Below, in pieces: positions 44,622 through 53,299 of a stretch of 64,000 bases of DNA. The stretch is taken from NCBI GenBank assembly GCA_963712165.1, contig CAVQGY010000002.1, positions 930,001 through 994,000 of the forward strand, read 5' to 3'. This DNA comes from B10-G9 sp963712165. Its GTDB lineage: Bacteria > Chloroflexota > Anaerolineae > Anaerolineales > UBA11858. The notes beneath the pieces are model-generated. The model was not told where the DNA came from. It ran no database searches and worked only from the letters and a program-made list of their open reading frames with translations. The position numbers were made by a program, and so were the translations under genes. Position 1 is the first letter of the stretch. Each line of letters begins with the position of its first letter.

Positions 44622-45638
44622 CTAAGCTTGGCTCAGTTTGCCAGAACCTCTTTTGCCGACATAATTAATGGTCCGCGGTGCCCATGTTTCTGGAAAAAGC
44701 CCTATGGTTTTATGGTAGATGGACTCTGCCTCTTCGATGGATGTGGTATCCATCAGCTCCTTGACACAGGTAGATACAGTATCAACCATGACCTTGGGAT
44801 CTAAGAAGAGATAGATCGCCGAGAGCGGTGTGAGGTAAGCCCGGCGCCCCCAGGGACTGATGACCGGGACTTGTTTTAAGCCTAAATCTCCTCGGGCTGC
44901 TCCGGCCACCAAAGGTTCGATAGGATCCGGGAAAGCTTTGCAGGCTATTAAATAATCGTGCACATCCTTCTGCGTCAGGCCATAAGCTCCCAGAAAACCG
45001 CCTGCACCCATGATGCGGCCCACCCGCTCATCCAATTCCTCTATTTCCATTTCGGCATCGACTGTATAGCCAGCAAACCCGTAGATCGTTGGGCAATCCA
45101 ACTGGATCATAGCGCCGAGCGACATCAGGGAGACAAGGGTGGTGAACGGCGGGCTGGTCTCCTTACCGTCATGGAAGGAATGGGCACCAATATCTGCTCC
45201 AACAAACAGATCGATACCTTCCTGCGCGATAAACTTGTTTAGACTATCACGCAATCCAATTACGCCTTTGGATAATCCGCCAATAAAAACATCCCAAGGA
45301 ACGACGCTGCTGACCGCTGCTTCTGCCGGACGATTCCCCTCGAAATTGGACTCAGGATTTACATGGGAGAGCATCGGCTGCCATAGTTCCGCATTTTCTA
45401 ATTGAGCGACATCATAAACAAGCGGTGCCAATACAAAATTTTCCCGATGGCTTCCCCCTTCCGGATTCCACCATTGGGAACTGACCCCGCCCAAATAGAT
45501 TTTTTCAGTGCCCAGAAGGGTCATGTAATTTGCCAGGGGCACACCGAGGATCACATCCCCTCCGCCCCCAACGCCCATGATCATTGATTTTTTTGCCTTT
45601 ACGGCAAGTTCAGTGAGTGATGGTTTGAAGTCCGTCAT
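44622..45638 (-). CDS. DUF1152 family protein
   Basis: 338 aa. The N-terminal MIMGVGGGGDVILGVPLANYM and the later LFVGADIGAHSFHDGKE are the hallmark blocks of DUF1152, a family of uncharacterised archaeal and bacterial proteins with a glycine-rich nucleotide-like loop. No membrane segment or signal peptide. It is upstream of the BMP importer on the same strand and downstream of the leftward LacI-type operator/promoter, so it may belong to the same regulon. The reaction is unknown. Confidence 0.85.
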   Translation of the reverse strand: MTDFKPSLTELAVKAKKSMIMGVGGGGDVILGVPLANYMTLLGTEKIYLGGVSSQWWNPEGGSHRENFVLAPLVYDVAQLENAELWQPMLSHVNPESNFEGNRPAEAAVSSVVPWDVFIGGLSKGVIGLRDSLNKFIAQEGIDLFVGADIGAHSFHDGKETSPPFTTLVSLMSLGAMIQLDCPTIYGFAGYTVDAEMEIEELDERVGRIMGAGGFLGAYGLTQKDVHDYLIACKAFPDPIEPLVAGAARGDLGLKQVPVISPWGRRAYLTPLSAIYLFLDPKVMVDTVSTCVKELMDTTSIEEAESIYHKTIGLFPETWAPRTINYVGKRGSGKLSQA

Positions 45639-45665
45639 ACTATTCTTCTACCTCCTGTATCCCAT

Positions 45666-46316
45666 CTATTGATCAAGCAATCTGTCGGGCTTCCATACTA
45701 TGTTTTCTGCCTCGCGACTGACATCCGGCTCAGCCAAGGTATCTATGGTACGGGGGCGATTATAGATCCGCCTACAGCATTGTCCTTGGTGAGATATACT
45801 GAATATCTTCAGAGGCCCGTGAACCGGGTTGTAATCATTGAGCGAAGGTGAGAATGCGTGCAGAACCTCGAACGCCAAACTGAGGGTGTTAGCGTGGATC
45901 ACCATCCAATAAACTCAACTTTTCATCTCCTCTTTCAACCATTCAGGACGAGCCTTGGGTAATCTTCTCAATAGCTCTGCCAACGAACGTTCAGCTGTTT
46001 GATACTCGCAATCTGCCTTGAGCCTATTTGACTTCAAGAAATGTCAGCAGACGCGTTGGTTAAAATAATGATGTCGACCCCCGGTTGCTCTGAGAGCCGG
46101 ATGGAAGTTAAATCTTTGGGGAAACGTTACACCAGTAATGTCATTCAGGGGTAGGGACACAAAACCATTGCCAAATAGATCGAGATCCAAGTCAACCGCT
46201 GAGTGGGGTAGGGCAACCACATCTGATCCATTCAAGCCTCTCAAGCCTGGAATGGTCTTATCCCCGGGAAGGGATTGGTCAGCACCCTGATTGATTTGCA
46301 GCGCGGTGACAAACAT
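45666..46316 (-). pseudogene. Decayed reading frames between the operator and DUF1152
   Basis: Minus-strand fragments look like eroded coding DNA. A frame from 46316 runs 90 codons to TGA (46044) and then, in the same frame, 43 more sensible codons (SLAELLRRLPKARPEWLKEE) to 45915. A shift of one base near 46085 gives VDIIILTNASADIS, resembling the TNA block of purine-nucleoside-phosphorylase-like enzymes. A third fragment (45666-45905) ends in DTLAEPDVSREAENIVWKP. The parent gene cannot be named confidently. Confidence 0.3.
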
Positions 46317-46400
46317 ATGGTTTCGTGATGTAGAAATTATAATTCACCCCTCCAGAAAAAACTGACTTAACAGCTAGGAGTGATGTTCACAATAGAATCA

Positions 46401-46429
46401 ATATAGCATCTTCGCAAACGTTTGTCAAG
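46401..46429 (-). promoter_or_regulatory. Leftward promoter overlapping a LacI-type operator
   Basis: On the minus strand TTGACA (46429-46424), 17 bases, TATATT (46406-46401). The palindrome CAAACGTTTG (46415-46424) lies between -35 and -10, so a bound repressor would block polymerase. It points at DUF1152 and the BMP importer. Confidence 0.75.
46413..46426. promoter_or_regulatory. LacI-family operator, left copy
   Basis: CGCAAACGTTTGTC, core palindrome CAAACGTTTG with central CG, typical of LacI/GalR-family sites. The only LacI-family gene in the window is at 50083-51078. Confidence 0.75.
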
Positions 46430-46557
46430 AATGAACCCGGTAGCCTTATCCCAGTATCAATAAGAGCCCCTCTGATCCGCTGCGCAGGATGTACAGCCGT
46501 TCAACCCCCTTGATTTGCCACCTGGAAACAAAGCAGAAAAAATTCCCTGACCAAGGC

Positions 46558-46586
46558 TTGACAAACGTTTGCGTAAGTGCTACTCT
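46558..46586 (+). promoter_or_regulatory. Rightward promoter overlapping a LacI-type operator
   Basis: TTGACA (46558-46563), 17-base spacer, TACTCT (46581-46586). The spacer begins with the same palindrome as the leftward promoter. It points at the ThDP-enzyme gene about 100 bases away. Confidence 0.75.
46560..46573. promoter_or_regulatory. LacI-family operator, right copy
   Basis: GACAAACGTTTGCG, core CAAACGTTTG at 46562-46571. Together with flanking CTTGACAAACGTTTGCG it is an inverted 17-base repeat of the left copy, about 145 bases away. Confidence 0.75.
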
Positions 46587-46688
46587 ACAGGAAATGAGTG
46601 TTACTCCTGGGAGAGACCTCATCATCTGTGTTATTGGTTTTCAAGCAAACATCATTCCTGTTCCCAAAAAGGTTAGAAGGAGTATCAA

Positions 46689-48368
46689 ATGGCTGAAAAA
46701 CACACCGGGTTTGTATTAGTAGAACTGCTAAAAGCGTATGGGGTGGAGTATATCTTCGGCATACCGGGCGGACAAACCCTGCCCCTCTACGATGCGGTTG
46801 ATAATGGAAAGATCATCAAGCATGTCATCATGCGCGATGAACGCAGTGCCGGCCATGCCGCCTGCGTCTACTCCCGATTTACGGGTAAAGTCGGGGTCTG
46901 CGACGCCACTGTCGGCCCTGGTGCTACGAATTTGCCATCCGCCCTGGGCGAGGCGCTTAATTCTTCCACTCCCATGCTTGCGATCGTCGGTGAACATCCA
47001 GTAAATTGGATTGATTATGTTGATCACGGCCGGGCTTCACAGGGTATTGATCAGATCAGCATGCTCGAGGCGGTCAGCAAGAAGGTCATCTATGTGCCTA
47101 CCCCCGAAATCCTGCCTTCTCTCGTGAAGGCAGCTTTCCTGGAAGCCACCAGCGGCAGACCAGGACCGGTGGCATTGGTCATCCCGGCCGATGTCTTCAA
47201 AGCGCCTCTCCAGGTGGAGAACCTTCAGCTTTATGTGGATCAGAATTTCGCCACTTACCCCGCTACCCGGACGGTTCCTGAACCAGAAAAGATCATCAAA
47301 GCAGCAGAACTGCTGGCCCGGGCCAATAATCCGGTCATGTTGGTGGGCGGTGGAGCCCTGATATCTGGCGCCGAAGGTGAGGTCAAGGAGCTGGCGGAAT
47401 TGCTGACCATACCTGTCGTGACTACCTTTACTGGCAAAGGCGTCCTGCCCGATGATCATCCCCTTGCCCTGGGTGTAGTGGGCATCTTTGCCAATACCCC
47501 CGGCGGGGAAAAGCAACTGCGGTCAGCTGACCTGGTATTTATGGTGGGGACCAAGAATTCCCAATCCTCCACATTTGCCTGGAGTGTCCCAACGCCGGAG
47601 CAAAAAGTCATCCATTTGGATATTGATCCCATCGAGGTTGGACGGATCTTCCGCACGGATGTTGGCCTGGTTGGTGATGCCAGGCTGGGTTTACAGGCCA
47701 TCCTGGATGCCCTAAAGAAAGTAGGGGAAACCTCCCGGGATGAGAAACGCCTCGACTCTATTAAAGACCTCAAGGCGGAGTGGGATAATCAATTGGTTGA
47801 GCTCTTCGACACTGACGCGGTTCCCATCCAGCCCACTGCGGTCATGGCAGCTCTCAATGAGATCATGGCCCCGGAGGATATCCTGGTCTGTGATGCTGGC
47901 TTCGCAAGTGCCTGGGGTGGGATGTATTTCCTGCAGAAAGAATCTGGCAGGCGCTGTGCCTTCCCTCGTGGACTGGCAGGCCTGGGGTTCACCGTGCCCG
48001 CAGGCATCGGCGCTCAGCTGGCAGCTCCCAAGAGCCGGGTTTTCACCCTGGGCGGGGATGGAGCTCTCGGCTATGTACTGGCCGATTTGGCAACCCAGGC
48101 AGAACTCAACCTGCCAGTGATCAATATCGTACTCAATAACTCAGCCCTAGGCTGGGTCAAGTGGGCTGAAAAAGCTTGGTACAAAAACAGCTTCAGCGCT
48201 TCAGATCTGTTCCGAATCGAGTTTGCTGATGTCGCTGAAGGTCTGGGATGTGTGGGGATAAAAGTGGAAGAGCCAGGTGAGATCATCGGGGCACTCAAGA
48301 AAGCCCTCAGCCTGGACCGTCCCGTTGTCCTGGAAGTTATCACGGACTCCACCACCACGCCAAAATAG
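46689..48368 (+). CDS. Thiamine-diphosphate-dependent enzyme (acetolactate synthase/decarboxylase type)
   Basis: 559 aa with AGAAGGAG before the ATG. Three-domain ThDP fold: N-terminal FGIPGGQTLPLYDAV and the activating Glu in RDERSAGHAACVYSR, GPGATNLPSALGEALNSSTPML, a central domain near 190-330, and the C-terminal cofactor motif GDGALGYVLADL ending in LNNSALG. The Glu excludes glyoxylate carboligase (Val there). 2-Oxoacid decarboxylases and acetolactate-synthase-like enzymes both fit. It heads the plus-strand LacI regulon with VOC, epimerase, AOR and UbiD genes, so a decarboxylase giving an aldehyde for the AORs is plausible but unproven. Confidence 0.85.
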   Translation: MAEKHTGFVLVELLKAYGVEYIFGIPGGQTLPLYDAVDNGKIIKHVIMRDERSAGHAACVYSRFTGKVGVCDATVGPGATNLPSALGEALNSSTPMLAIVGEHPVNWIDYVDHGRASQGIDQISMLEAVSKKVIYVPTPEILPSLVKAAFLEATSGRPGPVALVIPADVFKAPLQVENLQLYVDQNFATYPATRTVPEPEKIIKAAELLARANNPVMLVGGGALISGAEGEVKELAELLTIPVVTTFTGKGVLPDDHPLALGVVGIFANTPGGEKQLRSADLVFMVGTKNSQSSTFAWSVPTPEQKVIHLDIDPIEVGRIFRTDVGLVGDARLGLQAILDALKKVGETSRDEKRLDSIKDLKAEWDNQLVELFDTDAVPIQPTAVMAALNEIMAPEDILVCDAGFASAWGGMYFLQKESGRRCAFPRGLAGLGFTVPAGIGAQLAAPKSRVFTLGGDGALGYVLADLATQAELNLPVINIVLNNSALGWVKWAEKAWYKNSFSASDLFRIEFADVAEGLGCVGIKVEEPGEIIGALKKALSLDRPVVLEVITDSTTTPK

Positions 48369-48421
48369 GATCAGTTTTTTCGGGAAATCCAAAGAAACCA
48401 GGGAGCAAGGGAGAGGGATAC

Positions 48422-48817
48422 ATGTTTGAAAGGATGGATCACACCGCGTTGGTCGTCAGCGATATGGACCGGTCGATCGACTTCTACACCGGGACCCTGG
48501 GGTTTCGAATTGTCAAGGAGCTGGATTTTCCAGGGCGAAAGCTTGTCATGATCGCTCTGGGAGATGATCCGGCCAGCAAGATCGAGCTTATCCGTTATGA
48601 TGAAACGGATCTCACCGAACCGGTTCCTGCGGAGCGCACTCCCCTGGGCCTGCGGCACCTGGCCCTTCATGTGAATGATGTTGCCGCATCCTACCAGGCT
48701 CTGATCGAGGCGGGTGTGGAGATGGAGGCGGAACCTCCTTTTCAGCGGCCGGACGGTCCCCCGATTGCATTCGGGCGGGATCCTGATGGGGTATTGTTGG
48801 AGTTCTCGGAATTGTAG
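48422..48817 (+). CDS. VOC-family (glyoxalase-like) protein
   Basis: 131 aa, a single vicinal-oxygen-chelate domain. RMDHTALVVSDMDRSIDFYTGTLGF gives the first metal His, LRHLALHVNDV the second, and the C-terminal FGRDPDGVLLEFSEL the metal Glu. Family members are lactoylglutathione lyases, methylmalonyl-CoA epimerases and dioxygenases. It lies 53 bases after the ThDP gene and shares its strand. Length and motifs are normal; the reaction is undetermined. Confidence 0.88.
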   Translation: MFERMDHTALVVSDMDRSIDFYTGTLGFRIVKELDFPGRKLVMIALGDDPASKIELIRYDETDLTEPVPAERTPLGLRHLALHVNDVAASYQALIEAGVEMEAEPPFQRPDGPPIAFGRDPDGVLLEFSEL

Positions 48818-48884
48818 TAAAGTAGCGATGTTTCTTGATTAATATCTGGCAGAGTCTTTGATGAGATAGGCAGGGAGGGTTGAT

Positions 48885-49859
48885 ATGAATTGTCTGGTGA
48901 TTGGTGGAGCGGGATTTATTGGATCGTATGTGGTACAGAATTTACTGGCAGCCGGACACCACCCGGTCATCTTTGATTTTATAACTGACAAGAACGCACT
49001 CCAAAAGGTTTGTGGACCTGATGAGATCGAAAATGTGGACCTGGTCTACGGAGATGTGGCGGACCTGGCCTCACTGGCCCGGGCAGTCAAGGAATACCAG
49101 ATCGAAAGCATGGTTCACCTGGCGGCCTGGCAGATCCCGGGGTGTCATAACAATCCCACCAAAGCCATCACTGTGAACGGGATTGGTTTTAATAATACCC
49201 TCGAGGTAGCAGCGCTCTATGATGTGAAACGCCTGGTGTGGGCCAGCTCCAACGCGGTCTATGGTTCTCCAGATTCCCATTTTGTTGACCTCCTGCCCAA
49301 TGATGAATTCCACCGTCCGAATACAGTCTATGGGGCATTAAAAACCCTCAATGAGTATATGGCCGGGCATTTTTATGAGACGCGAGGAGTGGACAGCATC
49401 GGACTGCGCTTTGGATTGGTTTATGGGTTCGGACGGATGCGCGGGGCCAGCACCTTCGCCAGCGCTATGATTGAGAAATCAGCCCTGGGTGAGCCCTGTG
49501 AGGTGGATAACGGGGATGCCGTGGTGGATTGGTTCTACGCCGTGGACGCTGGGCAGCTGGTCATGGCAGCCCTGGAGGCGCCAAAAACGCCTACCCGGTC
49601 ATATAATGTGTCCGGAGATCTGCGGGGAGTAAAGGATGCAGCTGATTTCCTAACAGCCAATATTCCCGACGCTCAGCTGACCATCAAGCCAGGCACGATC
49701 AACGCCAACTGGAATCTGGACAGCACACTCCTCAAAAAAGAGATCGGTTTTGAACACCGTTACTCCATGGAAGACGGCATCCGTGATGCAGTCGCCAGGG
49801 TCAGGCAGAGCTATAACCTGCCACCCCTAGAGGGATTCGCCCCAGTTGAGCTTTACTGA
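48885..49859 (+). CDS. NAD-dependent epimerase/dehydratase
   Basis: 324 aa, extended SDR. N-terminal GGAGFIGSYVVQNLL nucleotide-binding motif, HLAAWQ, WASSNAVYG with the catalytic Ser region, and YGALK (Tyr-x3-Lys). GRMRGASTFAS and VVDWFYAVDAGQLVMAAL follow as in nucleotide-sugar epimerases and related dehydratases. GGGAGGGTTGAT precedes the ATG. It belongs to the ThDP-to-LacI block; no nucleotide-sugar context is present, so it may act on a free sugar-acid or related metabolite. Confidence 0.88.
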   Translation: MNCLVIGGAGFIGSYVVQNLLAAGHHPVIFDFITDKNALQKVCGPDEIENVDLVYGDVADLASLARAVKEYQIESMVHLAAWQIPGCHNNPTKAITVNGIGFNNTLEVAALYDVKRLVWASSNAVYGSPDSHFVDLLPNDEFHRPNTVYGALKTLNEYMAGHFYETRGVDSIGLRFGLVYGFGRMRGASTFASAMIEKSALGEPCEVDNGDAVVDWFYAVDAGQLVMAALEAPKTPTRSYNVSGDLRGVKDAADFLTANIPDAQLTIKPGTINANWNLDSTLLKKEIGFEHRYSMEDGIRDAVARVRQSYNLPPLEGFAPVELY

Positions 49860-50082
49860 TCGGTTTTAGCCGGCTGACCTTTTCAGTATTAACTGACTGT
49901 GAGGTCAATACCGATCGGTCGTCCAGACTCAGGGGCATTCGAGGTTTTCAAACCATGTTCTGCCAGCTGGAGCAGGGCAGGTATAATAGATTTTAGATTT
50001 ACACGAAGACTTGATAACCATTTGAGCAGTCGTAAATGATGGTACAGGTGATCCGTTCATCAACCACTCATACACACCCAAT

Positions 50083-51078
50083 ATGACAACTCTCAATGAT
50101 CTCGCGAAAATTGCCCAGGTCAATGCCTCAACGATTTCCCGTTATCTGTCCGGGGAACTGAAAGTCACCCCTGCCACAGAATTGCGGATCAAGGATGCCA
50201 TCGCCCAGACCAATTACCAGCCCAACCTGCTGGCTCGCAGCCTGCGCAAGGGAAAAACCGATACTGTGGCTGTCCTGGTCCCGGACGTCTACCAGATTGG
50301 CATCAACGGCATCATCGCTGGGATCGATAAGCGCATCTCTTCCTCCAGCAAGACCCTGATGATCCAGATGACCGGCAATAGCAGGAAGCGCGAGACCGAA
50401 GCCATCCTTGAGCTCTGCCACCGCCGGATTGACGGCATCATTATTGTCGGAAAAGCCTTTGAGGGTGAGGAGTCCGATGAGGGGATCGAAGCCCTTGAAC
50501 AAGCGAGTATTCCCAGGCTGCTTGTATCGCGCAACTTCTCAGAGTCCAGTATCGTCGAGATCGCCCCGGACCAGATGGATGGCGCTTTTCAGCTGACAGA
50601 GCATTTGATCGATTGCGGATACCGGAAGATCGGTTTTATTCTGGGCTCGAAGGATCATCCAGGTGATATCCTCAAGTTAGCTGGTTACCGAAAAGCCCTT
50701 CAGGTACATGGGATGGAATATTACCAGGAACTGGTTATCGAAGGACACTATACAACGGTAAATATCAACCGCATTGTTAGTAAATTGCAGGATTTGGGTG
50801 TAGATGCGATTTTTTGTGCCACAGATACCATGGCCATTTCTGCCCTCCAGTACGTTCAGTTCTCCGGGCTTTCGGTCCCGGGGGACATTGCTATCGCCGG
50901 ATACGGCGGTGGGGGTTGGCCGGAAGTACCCTTCCCCAACCTGACAACAGTGGATGTTCACATCAAACAGCTGGGAACCACAGCAGGCAGCTTGTTGCTG
51001 GATATCATCGATGGAAAGAACGACTTCAAAATGCTGAATATCACACCGGTCCATTTGAAGGTGGGCACAACAACCTGA
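50083..51078 (+). CDS. LacI-family transcriptional regulator
   Basis: 331 aa. N-terminal helix-turn-helix (TLNDLAKIAQVNASTISRYLSG) with hinge helix LLARSLRKGKTDT, then a periplasmic-binding-like effector domain (TVAVLVPDVYQIGINGII and the C-terminal GDIAIAGYGGG). It sits between the ThDP/VOC/epimerase genes and the AOR/UbiD genes. It is the natural candidate to bind the two CAAACGTTTG operators at 46413-46426 and 46560-46573, and so to control both divergent operons (inference). A TATAAT lies at 49982-49987. Confidence 0.92.
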   Translation: MTTLNDLAKIAQVNASTISRYLSGELKVTPATELRIKDAIAQTNYQPNLLARSLRKGKTDTVAVLVPDVYQIGINGIIAGIDKRISSSSKTLMIQMTGNSRKRETEAILELCHRRIDGIIIVGKAFEGEESDEGIEALEQASIPRLLVSRNFSESSIVEIAPDQMDGAFQLTEHLIDCGYRKIGFILGSKDHPGDILKLAGYRKALQVHGMEYYQELVIEGHYTTVNINRIVSKLQDLGVDAIFCATDTMAISALQYVQFSGLSVPGDIAIAGYGGGGWPEVPFPNLTTVDVHIKQLGTTAGSLLLDIIDGKNDFKMLNITPVHLKVGTTT

Positions 51079-51215
51079 GCAGGTGGGCATCGATCCATTT
51101 CATTGATCATCAGATCAATCACCATTCAGTCTTGAAATCCTGCCTGGCAAGAATTCTGACGGCAGGTGGGGTGGAAGGTTTTACCACTAGATCTCCTAAC
51201 AGGAAGGAGGCATTA

Positions 51216-53126
51216 ATGCCTTTTGGATACCACGGAAAAATTCTTCATTGTGATCTGACCAATCGAATCCTGACAGTTGAGGAACCTGACGCCGGATTCT
51301 ACCGCAAATATCTAGGTGGAAGCGCGCTGGGCAGTTATTATCTGCTGCGGGAGCTGGAGCCCGGGATCGATCCCCTGGGACCGAAAAACATTCTGGTCCT
51401 CTCCACCAGTGTCATGACCGGGGTCCCGCTGGCTGGTCAGAGCCGCTTTGATGCGGCAGCGAAATCTCCCCTGACTGGTGGTGTTGGGAGCTCCCAGGCT
51501 GGTGGGTGGTGGCCGGCTCAGCTCAAGTTCAGCGGATTCGATGCAGTTGTCATCAAGGGGGCAGCCTCCTCTCCAGTATATCTATGGATCCGTGATGGCG
51601 AGCCAGAACTCTGCAGTGCAGATCATCTCTGGGGTTTGGTCACCGGGGAAGTGGAGGAAACGATCCGGGCAGATCACAACGATCCCAAGATCGAGGTATT
51701 GCAGTGCGGTCCGGCTGGCGAACAGGGAGTTCTTTTTTCAGCCCTTATCAACGCCAGCAGCAGGGCAAACGGACGCAACGGGATGGGCGCTGTGATGGGA
51801 AGTAAAAACTTAAAAGCGGTGGCAGTCCGGGGAAAACAGACCCCGGAAATTGCCGATCGAACTGCTTTGAAACTCCTGGCAAAATGGGGCGCAGACCATA
51901 TCCCCGAAGGGCTCCAGACCCACGGGACTGGCCAGGGTGTTGACTGGCAGCAGTCGTCCGGAGGACTTCCAACCCGGAATTTCCAGAGTGGCGTATTTGA
52001 GGGAGCGAAGTCGATCTCTGGTCCCACCATGACGGAAACCATTCTTAAGGATCGGGAGACATGTTTCGCATGCCCGATCCGATGCAAACGGGTTGTTGAG
52101 GTGGATGATCCAGATCTGCAGGTCGATCCGCTCTATGGGGGACCGGAATATGAAGCGCTGGCTGCTTTTGGATCCTACTGTGGCGTGGATGACCTCAAGG
52201 CGGTTGCCAAAGCAAACCAGCTCTGCAATATGTACGGGATGGATACCATTTCTTGTGGTGGGACGATTGCCTGGGCGATGGAGTGTTTTGAGAATGGCTT
52301 GATCGATGAAAAGTTGACGGATGGGGTTGATCTACGGTTTGGAAACGCGCAGGCCATGTTGGTCGCGGTTGAAAAAATCGCCCGACGGGAGGGAGATTTT
52401 TTCCGGCTGCTTGGTGAAGGATCATCCAGAGCTTCCCGCGAGATTGGTCGGGGTTCCGAGATCTACCTGACCACGGTAAGGAACCAGGAAATGCCGGCCC
52501 ATATGCCCCGCGTGAAACCAACCCTGGGGCTGATCTACGCTGTCAACCCCTTCGGTGCTGATCATCAATCCCATGAACATGACCCGGCCTATTCGGAAGA
52601 TGATGGGTACACTGTCTGGAAGGACCGCATGGCGCCCTTGGGATTGACTTCGCCCCAGCCGATACAGGATCTCGGTGAGGAAAAAGTTCGCTTTGCCCTG
52701 CGTACCCAGTGGGTCTACAGTCTGCTGGACAGCCTGGTTTTGTGCCAATTCGTCTTTGGCCCTGCCTGGCAGGTATATGGCCCCCAGCAGATTGTTGAAG
52801 CTGTCAGGGCGGTGACAGGCTGGGATATCAGCCTTGAAGAATTACTCCAGGTGGGAGAGCGCCGGGTGAATATGATGCAGGCAGTCAATGCCAGGGAAGG
52901 CATCGGTCAACAGGATCTCCAATTACCATCAAAATTCTTCGAACCTCTCCCAGATGGTTCCAGCAAGGGGCTGGCCCTGGACCGGGCTGAGCTGCAGGAG
53001 GCCATTGCCACCTATTACCAGATGGCAGGGTGGGAGTTGGAAAATGCCCACCCGACCCGGAGCAAGCTGGAAGAGCTCGAATTGGGCTGGGTGGCTGACC
53101 TTCTGGAGGGGCCTGGGGAAGACTAG
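51216..53126 (+). CDS. Aldehyde:ferredoxin oxidoreductase family, copy 1
   Basis: 636 aa. The start is the ATG at 51216 just after AGGAAGGAGG; the open frame extends upstream through the regulator gene but is not coding there. AOR features: N-terminal YLGGSALGSYYLL, the KSPLTGGVGSSQAGG pterin block, [4Fe-4S] ligands Cys283, Cys286 and Cys290 in CFACPIRC, and the fourth Cys510 in DSLVLCQF. Tungsten-bis-pterin AORs interconvert aldehydes and acids with ferredoxin; some relatives reduce aromatic rings. It starts the AOR/UbiD/UbiX cluster. Confidence 0.93.
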   Translation: MPFGYHGKILHCDLTNRILTVEEPDAGFYRKYLGGSALGSYYLLRELEPGIDPLGPKNILVLSTSVMTGVPLAGQSRFDAAAKSPLTGGVGSSQAGGWWPAQLKFSGFDAVVIKGAASSPVYLWIRDGEPELCSADHLWGLVTGEVEETIRADHNDPKIEVLQCGPAGEQGVLFSALINASSRANGRNGMGAVMGSKNLKAVAVRGKQTPEIADRTALKLLAKWGADHIPEGLQTHGTGQGVDWQQSSGGLPTRNFQSGVFEGAKSISGPTMTETILKDRETCFACPIRCKRVVEVDDPDLQVDPLYGGPEYEALAAFGSYCGVDDLKAVAKANQLCNMYGMDTISCGGTIAWAMECFENGLIDEKLTDGVDLRFGNAQAMLVAVEKIARREGDFFRLLGEGSSRASREIGRGSEIYLTTVRNQEMPAHMPRVKPTLGLIYAVNPFGADHQSHEHDPAYSEDDGYTVWKDRMAPLGLTSPQPIQDLGEEKVRFALRTQWVYSLLDSLVLCQFVFGPAWQVYGPQQIVEAVRAVTGWDISLEELLQVGERRVNMMQAVNAREGIGQQDLQLPSKFFEPLPDGSSKGLALDRAELQEAIATYYQMAGWELENAHPTRSKLEELELGWVADLLEGPGED

Positions 53127-53299
53127 CTGGAGGATCTGGATCATGAGCTGGGTGTTATGAGCCTGATGATGGCAGAGCCAGATCCAGGGATAGGACACCT
53201 ACCGATTCATGAATGGGGAGACCCAAAATCTCCCATCCATATAAATTACCCGAGAAGGCGGATGAAATTGCATTGGCAGAACCAGTTGAGGAGGATTTT

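Noticed and set aside
44415..44804. Plus-strand 129-codon frame upstream of DUF1152
   Set aside because: Half of it is antisense to the DUF1152 gene and the rest covers the leader of the binding-protein gene; no domain.
46044..46046. Selenocysteine at the in-frame TGA of the 46316-45915 frame
   Set aside because: No SECIS-like hairpin was recognised just after it, and the surrounding fragments already show frameshifts typical of decay.
50814..51215. N-terminal extension of AOR copy 1
   Set aside because: The extension overlaps the LacI gene in another frame and has no AOR similarity; AGGAAGGAGG marks the ATG at 51216 as the start.
53213..53299. N-terminal extension of the UbiD gene
   Set aside because: The GTG at 53300 has a strong AGGAGG site and gives the usual UbiD N-terminus.
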